A stretch of DNA of 64,000 nt, from NCBI RefSeq assembly GCF_013167215.1, contig NZ_JABJWY010000006.1, positions 62,001 through 126,000 of the forward strand, given 5' to 3'. Within the stretch, counting starts at the first letter, position 1. Every line of letters starts with the position of its first letter. Both the position numbers and the translations under genes were made by a program. This DNA is from Sphingobacterium prati. GTDB taxonomy: Bacteria; Bacteroidota; Bacteroidia; Sphingobacteriales; Sphingobacteriaceae. This document shows positions 37,483 to 46,876 of this stretch, in pieces. Below the pieces are notes generated by a model, which worked only from the letters and a program-made list of their open reading frames with translations, made no database searches and had not been told where the DNA came from.

Positions 37483-38622
37483 ATGAAATGGTATTTTAAA
37501 ATTATAACATTGATCGTATTGATTGGGGGGATTGTTTCCTGCAAAAAAGACGATATGAAATATTCGGATGCAGACGTATCCGCTGTAGAGAACTTATATG
37601 CACCTGCAGATGGGAAAGCTGTCAAATTATTGAGCTCTAGTTCTGCTGCCCTGTATTTTGAATGGGAGTCCGCGTTGGTTGCTGATGGGGGGGCAGCTCA
37701 ATATGAGGTTGTTTTTGATAAGGTGGATGGCGATTTTAGCAAGCCCCTTTATAGCGTTACATCGGATAATAACGGAAATTCAAACGGAGCAAACATCAGC
37801 CACAAAATATTGAATCAGGTAGCTGCACGAGCGGGGATCGAACCTGGCACAAGTGGTGATGTCAGTTGGTCTGTATATTCCATTAGAGGGATGAGGCGGG
37901 TACTAAGTAAAGTAAAAAAAGTATTGACTATTAAATCCTTGGAAGGGTTTGCAGATATTCCAGATGAATTGTTTATCACGGGCGAAGGAACTGAAAATGG
38001 TACAGCCATTGCGCAAGCATTGCCGTTTAAGCTTGTGGGCAACGGGGAGTATGAGATTTTTACTAAATTGGAGGCCGGCAAAAAATATACATTTACGGAC
38101 CGCAAATCAGCGGACGGACGTATATTCTATTCCGAAGATCAAACAAAATTAAAGGAAAGCGAAACTGGAAGCAACACCGCGACCAAAACAGCCGTATACC
38201 GTATTCGAATTGATTTCAATGTGGCGACAATCACCTATACCGAGATCAAAAGCATGGGTGTTTATTTCTCCCCTTCAGGAGCAGTAGTACTCGATCTGCC
38301 TTACCAAGGGAAGGGGATCTGGTCGGCGACAGGTGTCATCAACTTTAAACAGGAAACCTGGGGCCGCGACCAACGCTATAAGTTCCAGATGGAAACCATC
38401 AAGGCGGGGAAAGCAGAGACCGTGCAGCTAGGCACCCAAAAAGGTACTGATGTGCCACCTAATGGTACTGATCCGACATACTTCTTTGTCCGCATCCTAC
38501 CAAATCTTTCGCAATGGGATGACAAATGGAAATTTGTAGATGCCGTGGATGGACATCCAACAAAAATCTCGATGATTTTACAGGGTGACAAAGATTATAC
38601 ACATGCAGTAGTTCCAAATTAA
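37483..38622 (+). CDS. SusE-like surface glycan-binding lipoprotein
   Basis: A 379-aa lipoprotein (lipobox GGIVSC). The N-terminal part (about 30-145) matches the SusE N-terminal Ig-like domain pattern (YAPADGKAVKLLSSSSAALYFEWESA). The C-terminal half has two beta-sandwich modules as in SusE/SusF proteins (DELFITGEGTENGTAIAQAL, MGVYFSPSGAVVLDLPYQGKGIWSA). It has no catalytic motif. It is located between susD and the GH76 genes, the normal place for a surface glycan-binding protein that helps hold the polymer at the cell surface. Confidence 0.85.
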   Translation: MKWYFKIITLIVLIGGIVSCKKDDMKYSDADVSAVENLYAPADGKAVKLLSSSSAALYFEWESALVADGGAAQYEVVFDKVDGDFSKPLYSVTSDNNGNSNGANISHKILNQVAARAGIEPGTSGDVSWSVYSIRGMRRVLSKVKKVLTIKSLEGFADIPDELFITGEGTENGTAIAQALPFKLVGNGEYEIFTKLEAGKKYTFTDRKSADGRIFYSEDQTKLKESETGSNTATKTAVYRIRIDFNVATITYTEIKSMGVYFSPSGAVVLDLPYQGKGIWSATGVINFKQETWGRDQRYKFQMETIKAGKAETVQLGTQKGTDVPPNGTDPTYFFVRILPNLSQWDDKWKFVDAVDGHPTKISMILQGDKDYTHAVVPN

Positions 38623-38632
38623 AGCTGGAGAA

Positions 38633-39760
38633 ATGATGAAAAAAATTGTGATGATTTCATCCATACTGTTTTTACTGTTTGGATGTACAAAAGTTGAGGA
38701 TACTTACCTCTACGACGATGCGATTCAGGAATCTTGGACGGAAATTGCTGATCAGGTATCCAGTAAAATGGTCACCGGTTTTTGGAATGAAGCGGGGTAT
38801 TTTAATAATGCCATCAATCAATCGGATCTCGGATTTCAATACTGGCCCAATGCACACGCGATGGACGTGGTTATTGATGCCTACTTACGAACAAAGGATG
38901 CAAAGTATAGCACCTACTTCAATAAGTGGTTTGAGGGTGTTAAAGTGAAAAATGGCAACACCTATTACAATGTATTCTACGATGACATGGAATGGAATGC
39001 CCTCACTATGCTGCGGCTCTATGAGACCACAAAAGAACAGCAATATCTCGATGCGGTATTGCTTTTGTGGAAAGATATCATCAAGGGCTGGAATGAACAA
39101 TTTGCCGGTGGGGGACTAGCTTGGCGCAAGGATATGCTATATAGCAAAAATGCATGTTCAAATGGACCAGCTAGTATTCTTGCAGCTAGGCTTTACAATC
39201 TAACAAAAGATGAGAACTATCTGACTTGGGCCAAAAAGATCTATGAATGGCAGAAGGCAACACTTTACAATCCCTCTTCAGGTGCTGTATATGATAATAT
39301 CAACGGGGAGACTGACGCTGTCAATCAGACAACACTGACTTATAATCAAGGAACTTTTCTGGGTACCGCCGTTGAGCTTTTTAAGATTACCAAAGATCAG
39401 ACTTATTTGGTCGATGCGCAAAAAATAAGTTATTATACGATTACCCGATGCATTGATGGTGGAAATAATATCCTTCGCGACGAGGGTAATGGTGATGGAG
39501 CATTGTTCAAAGGCATATTTATCCGGTATTTTGTTGATTATCTGAACCTCGAAGGGATTAACGCTGATTACCGTGCTAAATTTGAAAAGTTTTTGGTCAA
39601 TAATGGCAAAATTGCCTGGACCAAGGGGACTAGCCTTCCGACCTTATTCTTTGGCTCTTCCTGGTCGCAGCCGCCGGTCGGAAACAGTGAAATTACAGCC
39701 TATGCCAGCGCTGCAATGCTGTTTGAGAGTCTGGCACGTTATCAGACGAAGGTAAAATAA
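38633..39760 (+). CDS. GH76 alpha-1,6-mannanase, lipoprotein
   Basis: A 375-aa lipoprotein (lipid Cys18 in LLFGCTK). The (alpha/alpha)6 barrel carries the GH76 catalytic Asp pair Asp117-Asp118 in VFYDDMEWNALTML. Further family motifs are GGGLAWRKDMLYSKNACSNGPA and TYNQGTFLGTAVELF. GH76 enzymes cut the alpha-1,6-mannose backbone of fungal and yeast mannan. The lipid anchor suggests a surface endo-enzyme that feeds the SusCD importer. It starts 10 bp after the SusE-like gene. Confidence 0.93.
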   Translation: MMKKIVMISSILFLLFGCTKVEDTYLYDDAIQESWTEIADQVSSKMVTGFWNEAGYFNNAINQSDLGFQYWPNAHAMDVVIDAYLRTKDAKYSTYFNKWFEGVKVKNGNTYYNVFYDDMEWNALTMLRLYETTKEQQYLDAVLLLWKDIIKGWNEQFAGGGLAWRKDMLYSKNACSNGPASILAARLYNLTKDENYLTWAKKIYEWQKATLYNPSSGAVYDNINGETDAVNQTTLTYNQGTFLGTAVELFKITKDQTYLVDAQKISYYTITRCIDGGNNILRDEGNGDGALFKGIFIRYFVDYLNLEGINADYRAKFEKFLVNNGKIAWTKGTSLPTLFFGSSWSQPPVGNSEITAYASAAMLFESLARYQTKVK

Positions 39761-39772
39761 TAGATTATACAC

Positions 39773-39807
39773 TAGCCATTAGGTTACCAGTCAGGTCCTG
39801 ATGGCTA
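39773..39807 (+). promoter_or_regulatory. Intercistronic hairpin between the two GH76 genes
   Basis: TAGCCATTAGG (39773-39783) pairs with CCTGATGGCTA (39797-39807) over 11 bp with one U-G pair and a 13-nt loop. No T-run follows, so it is more likely an mRNA stability or processing element than a terminator. Confidence 0.6.
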
Positions 39808-39821
39808 TATTAGAATAATAG

Positions 39822-41012
39822 ATGCTGATGAAACAAATAAATAGGATAGCGACGATAGCACTCATGACAGGTTTATACTGTCTAACAGCTCAGGCGCAGG
39901 TTAAAAACGGTCAATTTTTTGATTATGCCCAGAAGACTTTGGATGTGATCTATGACAAATATGGGAACGCCAAAAATAAATTACTGGCCGAGAAATATCC
40001 CTTTGACGAAAATTTTAAGGCGGACTATTTGAATAATACTACACAGGCTGAACAGCAAAAAAAATACGCGTATCTATGGCCTTTTTCTGGTAGTTTCTCA
40101 GCAGTAAATGCGTTGATGGAACTGTCAAAGGATAAAGTAACCTATCAGAAAATATTGGACCACAAGGTGCTAGAAGGACTACGTGAATATAGAGACGAAC
40201 AGCGTACACCTGCTGGCTATGCGTCCTATATCAATTCAGCACCAGCATCAGACCGTTTTTATGACGATAACATCTGGCTGGGTATTGATTTTACAGATAG
40301 TTATATACAGACCAAAAAGGCTGATTATCTCAAACATGCGAAAGAGATTTGGACCTTTGTAAAAAGTGGAGAGGATAATAAACTTGGCGGGGGCATTTAT
40401 TGGTGTGAGCAGAAAAAGGAATCTAAAAATACCTGTTCGAATGCACCGGCAGCAGTATTTGCCTTAAAATTATTTGAAGCGACCAAACAAAAGGACTATT
40501 TACTTGAAGGTCGACGTTTATATGAATGGACAAAAGCGGGGCTTCAAGATCCGGAAGACAAGCTGTATTGGGATAATATGCATCTTGACGGTAAGGTTAA
40601 CAAGGCGAAATATTCCTATAATTCGGGTCAGATGCTGCAGGCTGCGGCATTGCTTTACCAGTTGACTAAAGAAAAGAAATACCTAGACGACGCACAGCAG
40701 CTTGCTGAGGCCTGTCTAGGCTATTTTTTTGAAAAAAGAGACGGCAAAGATTTTCCAGTCTTAAAAAATAGTAATCTATGGTTCCATGCGGTAATGATGC
40801 GGGGCTTTATTAGCCTATTTGAACAAGATGGAAATCGAAAATATGTAGCTGTCTTTGCCAAAAATCTTGATCTCGCATGGCATCAGATGCGGGATCAGGA
40901 CGGGCTTTTTGATGTTGACTGGACATTGCAGAAGCCTAAAAAATCAAAATGGCTTTTAGACCAATGTGCCTTCGTAGAGATGTATGGGCGATTGGCAAAA
41001 CTGGGGTATTAG
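39822..41012 (+). CDS. GH76 alpha-1,6-mannanase, soluble secreted
   Basis: A 396-aa protein with a cleavable signal (ending LTAQAQ) and no lipobox; ATG 39828 is an alternative start. The catalytic Asp pair is Asp148-Asp149 in DRFYDDNIWLGIDF. GGGIYWCEQKKESKNTCSNAPA and KYSYNSGQMLQAAALLY are the matching family blocks. It differs clearly from the neighbouring GH76, so it is not a recent tandem copy. The lack of a lipid anchor suggests a periplasmic enzyme that trims imported manno-oligosaccharides, complementing the anchored GH76. Confidence 0.92.
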   Translation: MLMKQINRIATIALMTGLYCLTAQAQVKNGQFFDYAQKTLDVIYDKYGNAKNKLLAEKYPFDENFKADYLNNTTQAEQQKKYAYLWPFSGSFSAVNALMELSKDKVTYQKILDHKVLEGLREYRDEQRTPAGYASYINSAPASDRFYDDNIWLGIDFTDSYIQTKKADYLKHAKEIWTFVKSGEDNKLGGGIYWCEQKKESKNTCSNAPAAVFALKLFEATKQKDYLLEGRRLYEWTKAGLQDPEDKLYWDNMHLDGKVNKAKYSYNSGQMLQAAALLYQLTKEKKYLDDAQQLAEACLGYFFEKRDGKDFPVLKNSNLWFHAVMMRGFISLFEQDGNRKYVAVFAKNLDLAWHQMRDQDGLFDVDWTLQKPKKSKWLLDQCAFVEMYGRLAKLGY

Positions 41013-41104
41013 CCTTTTCAATCCGTCATATTAATAGTATGGACTGTACAAAAGATGAAGTGACCCCAAAAAATTGAACAATTCTAAAATTAAGGTTTTT
41101 GTAG

Positions 41105-41138
41105 AAGAGCTCGGTATTGCACCGGGCTCTTTCTATTT
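41105..41138 (+). terminator. Intrinsic terminator of the alpha-mannan locus
   Basis: AAGAGCTCGGT (41105-41115) pairs with ACCGGGCTCTT (41121-41131) over 11 bp with one U-G pair and a 5-nt loop, followed by TCTATTT. It lies 93 bp after the second GH76 gene. Confidence 0.8.
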
Positions 41139-41307
41139 AACCTGTTTTTTTATTCCATTTCTTCTTCCACCTCCCAATGCCTTGCTTATCGATTCTTTTG
41201 TATTGGTCAAGTATGCTAAAAGGCAATATTGTCCATCCCAGTAATAGCTTTTGGGAGAACAGAGCGAACGAGGATATCAAGAGTAGGACAAACAATGAAC
41301 TATCTTT
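41137..41307 (-). other. Spacer holding a possible membrane-protein remnant
   Basis: The 402-bp gap (41013-41414) contains the terminator and, on the minus strand, 56 open sense codons ending at a TAA (41137-41139). They encode a hydrophobic stretch (SSLFVLLLISSFALFS, GWTILPFSIL) and a basic tail (DQYKRIDKQGIGRWKKKWNK). There is no ATG, only a TTG. It could be the tail of a decayed membrane-protein gene. A nearby GTGACCCCAAAAAATTG (41070-41086) recalls the ends of some IS3-type elements, but no transposase could be read. Confidence 0.25.
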
Positions 41308-41414
41308 TTACTTCTTGCTAAAAAAGTGCTATAAAGAGGTATAATAAGGTAAATATTACCTTTTCCTGAGGCTTAAATTTGGACTAACCTAACAAAGTAC
41401 CTAATCAAACACAA

Positions 41415-44400
41415 ATGAAAAAGATCGTATTATTTTTATCTGTGTTTCTGACTTCACTAGTTGCACTCGGCCAACAAATTACGGGAACCATACGTGATCT
41501 AAATGGCAAGCAATTAGCGGGGATAACCGTGAGAAACACAAGTACATCAAAAAGTACCCAGACCGATGAACAGGGGAATTTTAAGATTTCAGGTAAAACA
41601 GGTGACATTCTGGAAGCAAATTCTGTGGGTTATGAGCGTACACGCCAAGTTGTTCCCAGCAGTGGAAAGGTAACCTTCACCATGCCTGAGACGTTAAGTA
41701 GTTTGGATGAAGCCGTGGTGATCGGCTATCAGACAACCTCCCGAAAAAAAGCCACTGCCGCCATTTCGAGTATTTCTGGAAAAGATTTGGAAAATCTTCC
41801 TGCGGCAAGTTTCGATATGCTTTTACAGGGACGTCTTGCGGGTGTCAACGTGCAGAATTTTTCCGGTGCGCCGGGGGCTTCTCCGACACTGTCCGTAAGG
41901 GGTACTTCCGCTGTCAACCTAAATTATTCCAGTGATGATTATTATAAGGTCGTCAGTAATCCACTTTATGTCATCGATGGCGTACCCCAACCAACAGAGC
42001 AATTTGTGTCGCCCAATACCGGGACTGGTACCAATTATCTCGCTGGCCTAAACCCAAATGATATCGAATCCGTTGATGTTCTTCGCGACGCTTCTGCAGC
42101 AGCTATTTACGGTTCAAGAGCTGCCAACGGTGTGGTGATGATTACCACAAAGAAAGGTCGCAATGGAGATCCCCGTTTTATGATTTCAGGCTATTCAGGC
42201 CTTACGCAACGGCCAGAATTGCGCGAAGTTACTTTGGGAAGGACGGAACGGCAGCAAAAACTGAATATTTTAAAAAACCAGCTCTCAGACAATGATTACA
42301 GGTATTTGCCTATACTGTTAACCGACTCGCTTAATCCAGCCTTTAACGGAAATACCGATTGGCAGGATCTATTTTACCAGAAAGGAAAGATCAATAGTGC
42401 AGATCTTTCCGTCAGTGGAGGTTCTTCCATTAGTTCCTACCGCTTTAGTGGGAATTATTACGACGAACAGGGCATCATAAAAGCGACGGGTTTCAAGCGT
42501 TATACCGGTAGGCTTAATCTGACAAGTAAAGCGATCAATGAGCGATTGACAATCAATCCAATCGTAGCCTATTCTTATAATAAACGAGCGCGAGGGACGG
42601 GGAGCGATGTTAGTCCGATTGCTTTGAGTGCCGGAAGCATGCCCACCTCATTGATCAGTCTTTCTCAGGCAAAAAGAGATTTTATGTTAGGCACCTATGA
42701 TGACAATCTCGACAACAATGAATCTTCTAATCTGAACGCCAACCTGAATTTGATCTTCAATATTGCGCCAGGACTGACCTTTACTTCACAGTCAGCCTAC
42801 ATAAAAGATATGGCCAATAGGCAGTATAATAGGCCGTCCGCATTAATGAGTGGAGAAGGGAACTATTCCTCCGCATTTTCGTATGAGAGCAATCAAGTTA
42901 GGATTTCAAATTTCCTAACCTACAACAAGCAGCTGGGCAAGCACTCCCTAAATCTATTGATGGGCCAAGAAGCAGAAAAAAATAAAATACAATCTGTATC
43001 AGCTTGGGGTGGTCAAGGTGTTTCCGACCAAATCCAGGTCGTTACCGGATTTTTGCAAAACAATATCGGGGCCTATTCCGACCTTCAAAAATGGTCACAG
43101 CTTTCTTATCTCGGTCGGTTTTCATATGATTTTGACAGTAAATATTTGTTTTCTGGAGCAATACGTGCAGATGGCTCCTCGCGGTTTGGAGAAAATAACA
43201 AATGGGGATATTTTCCTTCGGCATCGGTAGGCTGGATTTTGACCGAAGAAAATTTTCTAAAAAATAATCCACATCTTACCTTATTAAAGATCAGAGGGAG
43301 TTACGGTCTTACCGGAGCTTTGCCGACCAGCAATTATCTACAATATAACTTATACAATGTCAATAACGGTGGATACCAAGGCAATTCTGGGGCAAGTTCG
43401 TATAACGGTCAGGTTGCGATCACACCAAATTTCACGAATGGTGTAGCGCAAAAGAATCTAAGCTGGGAGCGGAATCGGCAATGGAATCTCGGAGTCGATC
43501 TGGAAATGTATAAAGGGCGGTTTACGGCCAACATCGATGTATTTAACAAAGAAAATTACGATGGCCTCTTTGATGTAATGCTTCCGGTTACTTCCGGATA
43601 TGATTATGCCAAAACAAATTCGGTGGGCATCCGCAATAGCGGTGTGGATATTCAGCTGTCGGCAGATGTGCTGCCGAGATCATCTGCCTTAAAATGGCGT
43701 GCCAACTTAAACCTTTCTTACGTCAAAAACCGGATTATGAATCTTCCTAATGGTGGTCGTGATCTGGTAATGGATGGCGACAGGTTTGATAAATCCCATA
43801 TTCTTTCAGTGGGAAGTCCAATAAACTCATTTTATCTATACCGGACACTAGGCGTATTCTCCACCCTAAATGACATCCCTGTCAATCCATATACTGGGGA
43901 GCGTTATCGTAATTCAAATGGAGTATTTAATCCTGGGGACTTTCACTTTGAAGATGTGGATGGAGATTATTTTGTTGATGTATTCAATAGTGGCCTTAAC
44001 CCAGATAAAAGAGTATTGGGAGATCCGAATTTCAAATGGACTGGTGGTTGGAATAACGTTTTTACCTACAAAGACTTTTCAGTTACCCTATTTTTTACCT
44101 ATGGTTTTGGACGGGATGTACTCAATCTGTTTGAAGCAGATCAGTTCAGTAATTCCACTTCGGGGGATGCAGTTTCAAATTTTGTTTATTATTCGATACG
44201 GGATTTGGACAAACTCAATATTTGGCGTAATCCGGGTGACCAGGCCGAGTATGCAAAGTATGATATTGGTACTTATCGCTATTATTATACATCGGCTCAG
44301 ACCTTCTTTCTGGAAAACGGATCATATATGCGATTTAAAAATCTCATTTTATCCTATAGTCTCCCTGACCGGATAACCAAACGGTGGAATATTTCGAGGG

Positions 44401-44552
44401 TTAGGTTGTTTGGAACGATTGACAACGTTGCCCGATGGCAAAAATCCAAGAAACTGCCTGATGCGGAGGCTGTAAACCCTTACGGAGAATATAATGGCGG
44501 TGGATATCCTATCCCAAGAAAATACACTTTAGGGTTTGAACTAACTTTTTAA
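41415..44552 (+). CDS. SusC-family transporter without STN domain (fasciclin locus)
   Basis: A 1045-aa protein with a signal peptide (ending VALGQ). It has a carboxypeptidase-like domain (ITGTIRDLNGKQLAGITV), a TonB box near residue 100 (LDEAVVIGYQ) and a plug with LSVRGTSAVN, NPLYVIDGVPQP and DASAAAIYGSRAANGVVM. The barrel ends YTLGFELTF. No STN domain is present and no sigma/FecR pair is adjacent, so regulation must be by other means. It is followed by susD (4-bp gap) and two unusual lipoproteins instead of hydrolases. Confidence 0.95.
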   Translation: MKKIVLFLSVFLTSLVALGQQITGTIRDLNGKQLAGITVRNTSTSKSTQTDEQGNFKISGKTGDILEANSVGYERTRQVVPSSGKVTFTMPETLSSLDEAVVIGYQTTSRKKATAAISSISGKDLENLPAASFDMLLQGRLAGVNVQNFSGAPGASPTLSVRGTSAVNLNYSSDDYYKVVSNPLYVIDGVPQPTEQFVSPNTGTGTNYLAGLNPNDIESVDVLRDASAAAIYGSRAANGVVMITTKKGRNGDPRFMISGYSGLTQRPELREVTLGRTERQQKLNILKNQLSDNDYRYLPILLTDSLNPAFNGNTDWQDLFYQKGKINSADLSVSGGSSISSYRFSGNYYDEQGIIKATGFKRYTGRLNLTSKAINERLTINPIVAYSYNKRARGTGSDVSPIALSAGSMPTSLISLSQAKRDFMLGTYDDNLDNNESSNLNANLNLIFNIAPGLTFTSQSAYIKDMANRQYNRPSALMSGEGNYSSAFSYESNQVRISNFLTYNKQLGKHSLNLLMGQEAEKNKIQSVSAWGGQGVSDQIQVVTGFLQNNIGAYSDLQKWSQLSYLGRFSYDFDSKYLFSGAIRADGSSRFGENNKWGYFPSASVGWILTEENFLKNNPHLTLLKIRGSYGLTGALPTSNYLQYNLYNVNNGGYQGNSGASSYNGQVAITPNFTNGVAQKNLSWERNRQWNLGVDLEMYKGRFTANIDVFNKENYDGLFDVMLPVTSGYDYAKTNSVGIRNSGVDIQLSADVLPRSSALKWRANLNLSYVKNRIMNLPNGGRDLVMDGDRFDKSHILSVGSPINSFYLYRTLGVFSTLNDIPVNPYTGERYRNSNGVFNPGDFHFEDVDGDYFVDVFNSGLNPDKRVLGDPNFKWTGGWNNVFTYKDFSVTLFFTYGFGRDVLNLFEADQFSNSTSGDAVSNFVYYSIRDLDKLNIWRNPGDQAEYAKYDIGTYRYYYTSAQTFFLENGSYMRFKNLILSYSLPDRITKRWNISRVRLFGTIDNVARWQKSKKLPDAEAVNPYGEYNGGGYPIPRKYTLGFELTF

Positions 44553-44556
44553 GACG

Positions 44557-46170
44557 ATGAAAAGAATTATTTTAAATTATAAACTGGCGATTCTACTGAT
44601 TGTCGTTTTTTCCCTCGGATCCTGCAAAAAGTTTTTGGTCGAGGAGCCTATCAATTCAACTTTTTCAGAAGCCTATTGGAAAAGTGCAGGTGATCTAAGG
44701 AGTGCACTTGCCGGAAACTATGCATTGGTCCGAAATGTCATGAATTCAGGGAATTGGAATCCAAGCCCACGTTATTTTATGTATGGAGATGCTGTTGCCA
44801 AGAATTACTTTACGATACAATATTCCGGAGATGGCCTTGAGGGGATACAAGATGGTGATTTTACCTTCCAGTACAACCTTCAATATTTTGCGGACTGGAC
44901 GAATTTTTATAAGGCGGTTACCATGAGCAATATTATAATCAATCGCGTTCCCAAAGTGTCAGATGAATTATTGACTGATGTGACAAGTCCGTCAAAATTT
45001 AAGAATGAAATATTGGGTGAAGCTTACTTTTTACGGGCTTTTACATACTTTATGATGTTGCGTGTATGGGGAGACGTACCATTGGTGACCGAAGAGTATG
45101 AGGATCCGATATCTGCGCCAGAATTAGCCCGAAGTTCCAAGAAAGACGTGATGGTGCAGATTGAAAAAGACGCTATTGCAGCGCGAGATCTCCTGCCGTG
45201 GCAGTATTCAGCACTCGGAAATGCCAAAGTAACGGCCAATAAAGGGGCGGTCAATGCATTGCTAGCTCATTTTTATCTATGGAAAGCCACCATGAGCGAT
45301 GTCAATTCCAACCAGCCAGACGCCGATGCTGTTGAAAAGGCCGACAAGGCGATCGATGAAATTATAAGCAGTGGCATGTACTCCCTTACTGATACGGCCA
45401 ATTACTATAAAACTTTCGAAGGGTTGTCGTCCGAAGGAATTTTTGAGATCAGCATGAGCGAGAATAATCGGGAAGGCACCAATCATCATATTGCCAACTT
45501 GTTTTTGCGCACTGCCCAGCTTTCTACCGTAGGCACCAATTCTAGATGCTATGTCCCACAAGATTATTTGTCAAACCATTTTTATAAGATTGAAGAGATT
45601 TGGGACTGGTATTGGAATGCATCTTTAAACCAATGGGAATGGAAATCGATGCCATCCCGCTCATTTGACGATAGTGATATTCGGTGCCGACGGAATTTTA
45701 CTGACTTGGATAGCGACAAACCGACCTGTGTAAAATATCAAAAAGTATTTTACCGTAACGCAACACAGAAACTTGATCCTTATGTCAGTAACAACCTGAT
45801 TGTATATAGACTGTCGGATATGCGTTTACTGAAGGCGGAGATTGCGCTATACAAAAATCAGGTATCGACGGCAATCAATATTATCAATGACTTTAGAGAA
45901 CGTAACGGCGCTGACGAATCCTCATTTGTGAACGATTCTTCGACAAAAGAAGAAGTTATGTATGAGTATATCGTAGAGCGCGGAAAAGAACTTTACCTTG
46001 AGGGACAGATTTTTTATGATCTGTTGCGCACGCGACAATACAGCAATTTTGTCCCCTGGCTTTCAGAATCACGTTTCCGGCAAGAAGGATTTTATTGGCC
46101 GATCAACCCGGCTCTGTTTAAGAATAATAATAAACTGATTCAAACCTCCTTTTGGAGAGGAAAGGTATAA
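44557..46170 (+). CDS. SusD-family lipoprotein (fasciclin locus)
   Basis: A 537-aa lipoprotein (lipobox SLGSC). Family blocks are GEAYFLRAFTYFMMLRVWGDVP, ANKGAVNALLAHFYLWKA, VYRLSDMRLLKAEIALYKNQ and VERGKELYLEGQIFYDLLRT. The C-terminus (FKNNNKLIQTSFWRGKV) lacks the usual NPNY ending. It is 4 bp from susC and 15 bp from the fasciclin gene, so all are one operon. The substrate is unknown. Confidence 0.94.
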   Translation: MKRIILNYKLAILLIVVFSLGSCKKFLVEEPINSTFSEAYWKSAGDLRSALAGNYALVRNVMNSGNWNPSPRYFMYGDAVAKNYFTIQYSGDGLEGIQDGDFTFQYNLQYFADWTNFYKAVTMSNIIINRVPKVSDELLTDVTSPSKFKNEILGEAYFLRAFTYFMMLRVWGDVPLVTEEYEDPISAPELARSSKKDVMVQIEKDAIAARDLLPWQYSALGNAKVTANKGAVNALLAHFYLWKATMSDVNSNQPDADAVEKADKAIDEIISSGMYSLTDTANYYKTFEGLSSEGIFEISMSENNREGTNHHIANLFLRTAQLSTVGTNSRCYVPQDYLSNHFYKIEEIWDWYWNASLNQWEWKSMPSRSFDDSDIRCRRNFTDLDSDKPTCVKYQKVFYRNATQKLDPYVSNNLIVYRLSDMRLLKAEIALYKNQVSTAINIINDFRERNGADESSFVNDSSTKEEVMYEYIVERGKELYLEGQIFYDLLRTRQYSNFVPWLSESRFRQEGFYWPINPALFKNNNKLIQTSFWRGKV

Positions 46171-46185
46171 CCCCAAAAAAGAATT

Positions 46186-46869
46186 ATGAAAAAGATAACA
46201 GGATTGTTCGCATTGCTATTATTTTTTCTTTTCGCATGCGAGAAAGATAACTATAAGGTTGACGGCGGTAAGAGCGAAGCCCACGTCAACAAGACAACCT
46301 ATGATTTTTTAAAGGATCATGGCAGCTTTGATTCATTGGTCAAAATTATAGATCGCGCCGGTATTAAAGATATCGTTAATTCAGATGTTACGTTTTTTGC
46401 GACAAGTGATTATGGTGTCAGGGAGTATGTAGCAGCAAAAAAGCAAGAAAAAATTGCAGAAGAAGGTGATGAAAATATTAAGTTTGGGATCAACAATATT
46501 CCAGTAAAAGAGCTCCGGGATTCCATGATGATCTATTTATTCGATGGAAAAATAAACCGAGATAATTTAACCCCAGACAACAAATATTTTGTAAGCAAGT
46601 TTGGAGCGATACCTAACGTAAGGTTCAATATTAAATTGCGCAGGACGCGCGATTATAACAACTATTTAGATTACGTGGACTACCTAAATTATACTAAGGT
46701 CATCGGCACGCTGGACGCTGAGGAACCGGATTACAATACCATTCCGAAGGAAGAAATTGATAAATCGTATGACTGCCAGACCTCAGGAATCATCAGCACG
46801 ACAGGCATTTTGCATGTGCTCAGCAATTCACATCGTTTATTTTTTAACGCCGGAAAAATGGCTCAATAA
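46186..46869 (+). CDS. Fasciclin-domain lipoprotein
   Basis: A 227-aa lipoprotein (lipobox FLFAC). It shows the fasciclin FAS1 pattern: TTYDFLKDHGSFDSLVKIID then DVTFFATSDYGV (the first conserved block), and a C-terminal ISTTGILHVLSNSHRLF that replaces the usual NGVIHVID block. FAS1 domains bind carbohydrate, protein or small molecules outside the cell. Only one FAS1 domain is present and it is somewhat divergent. It is translationally close to susD upstream and to the next lipoprotein (7-bp gap). Confidence 0.82.
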   Translation: MKKITGLFALLLFFLFACEKDNYKVDGGKSEAHVNKTTYDFLKDHGSFDSLVKIIDRAGIKDIVNSDVTFFATSDYGVREYVAAKKQEKIAEEGDENIKFGINNIPVKELRDSMMIYLFDGKINRDNLTPDNKYFVSKFGAIPNVRFNIKLRRTRDYNNYLDYVDYLNYTKVIGTLDAEEPDYNTIPKEEIDKSYDCQTSGIISTTGILHVLSNSHRLFFNAGKMAQ

Positions 46870-46876
46870 CACAGTT

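Noticed and set aside
38633-41012. GH76 pair as a recent tandem duplication
   Set aside because: The two proteins share only family motifs and differ in length, anchoring and most residues.
46757-46876. Extended N-terminus of the DUF5007-like gene
   Set aside because: It overlaps the fasciclin gene and precedes a clear lipoprotein signal starting at 46877.
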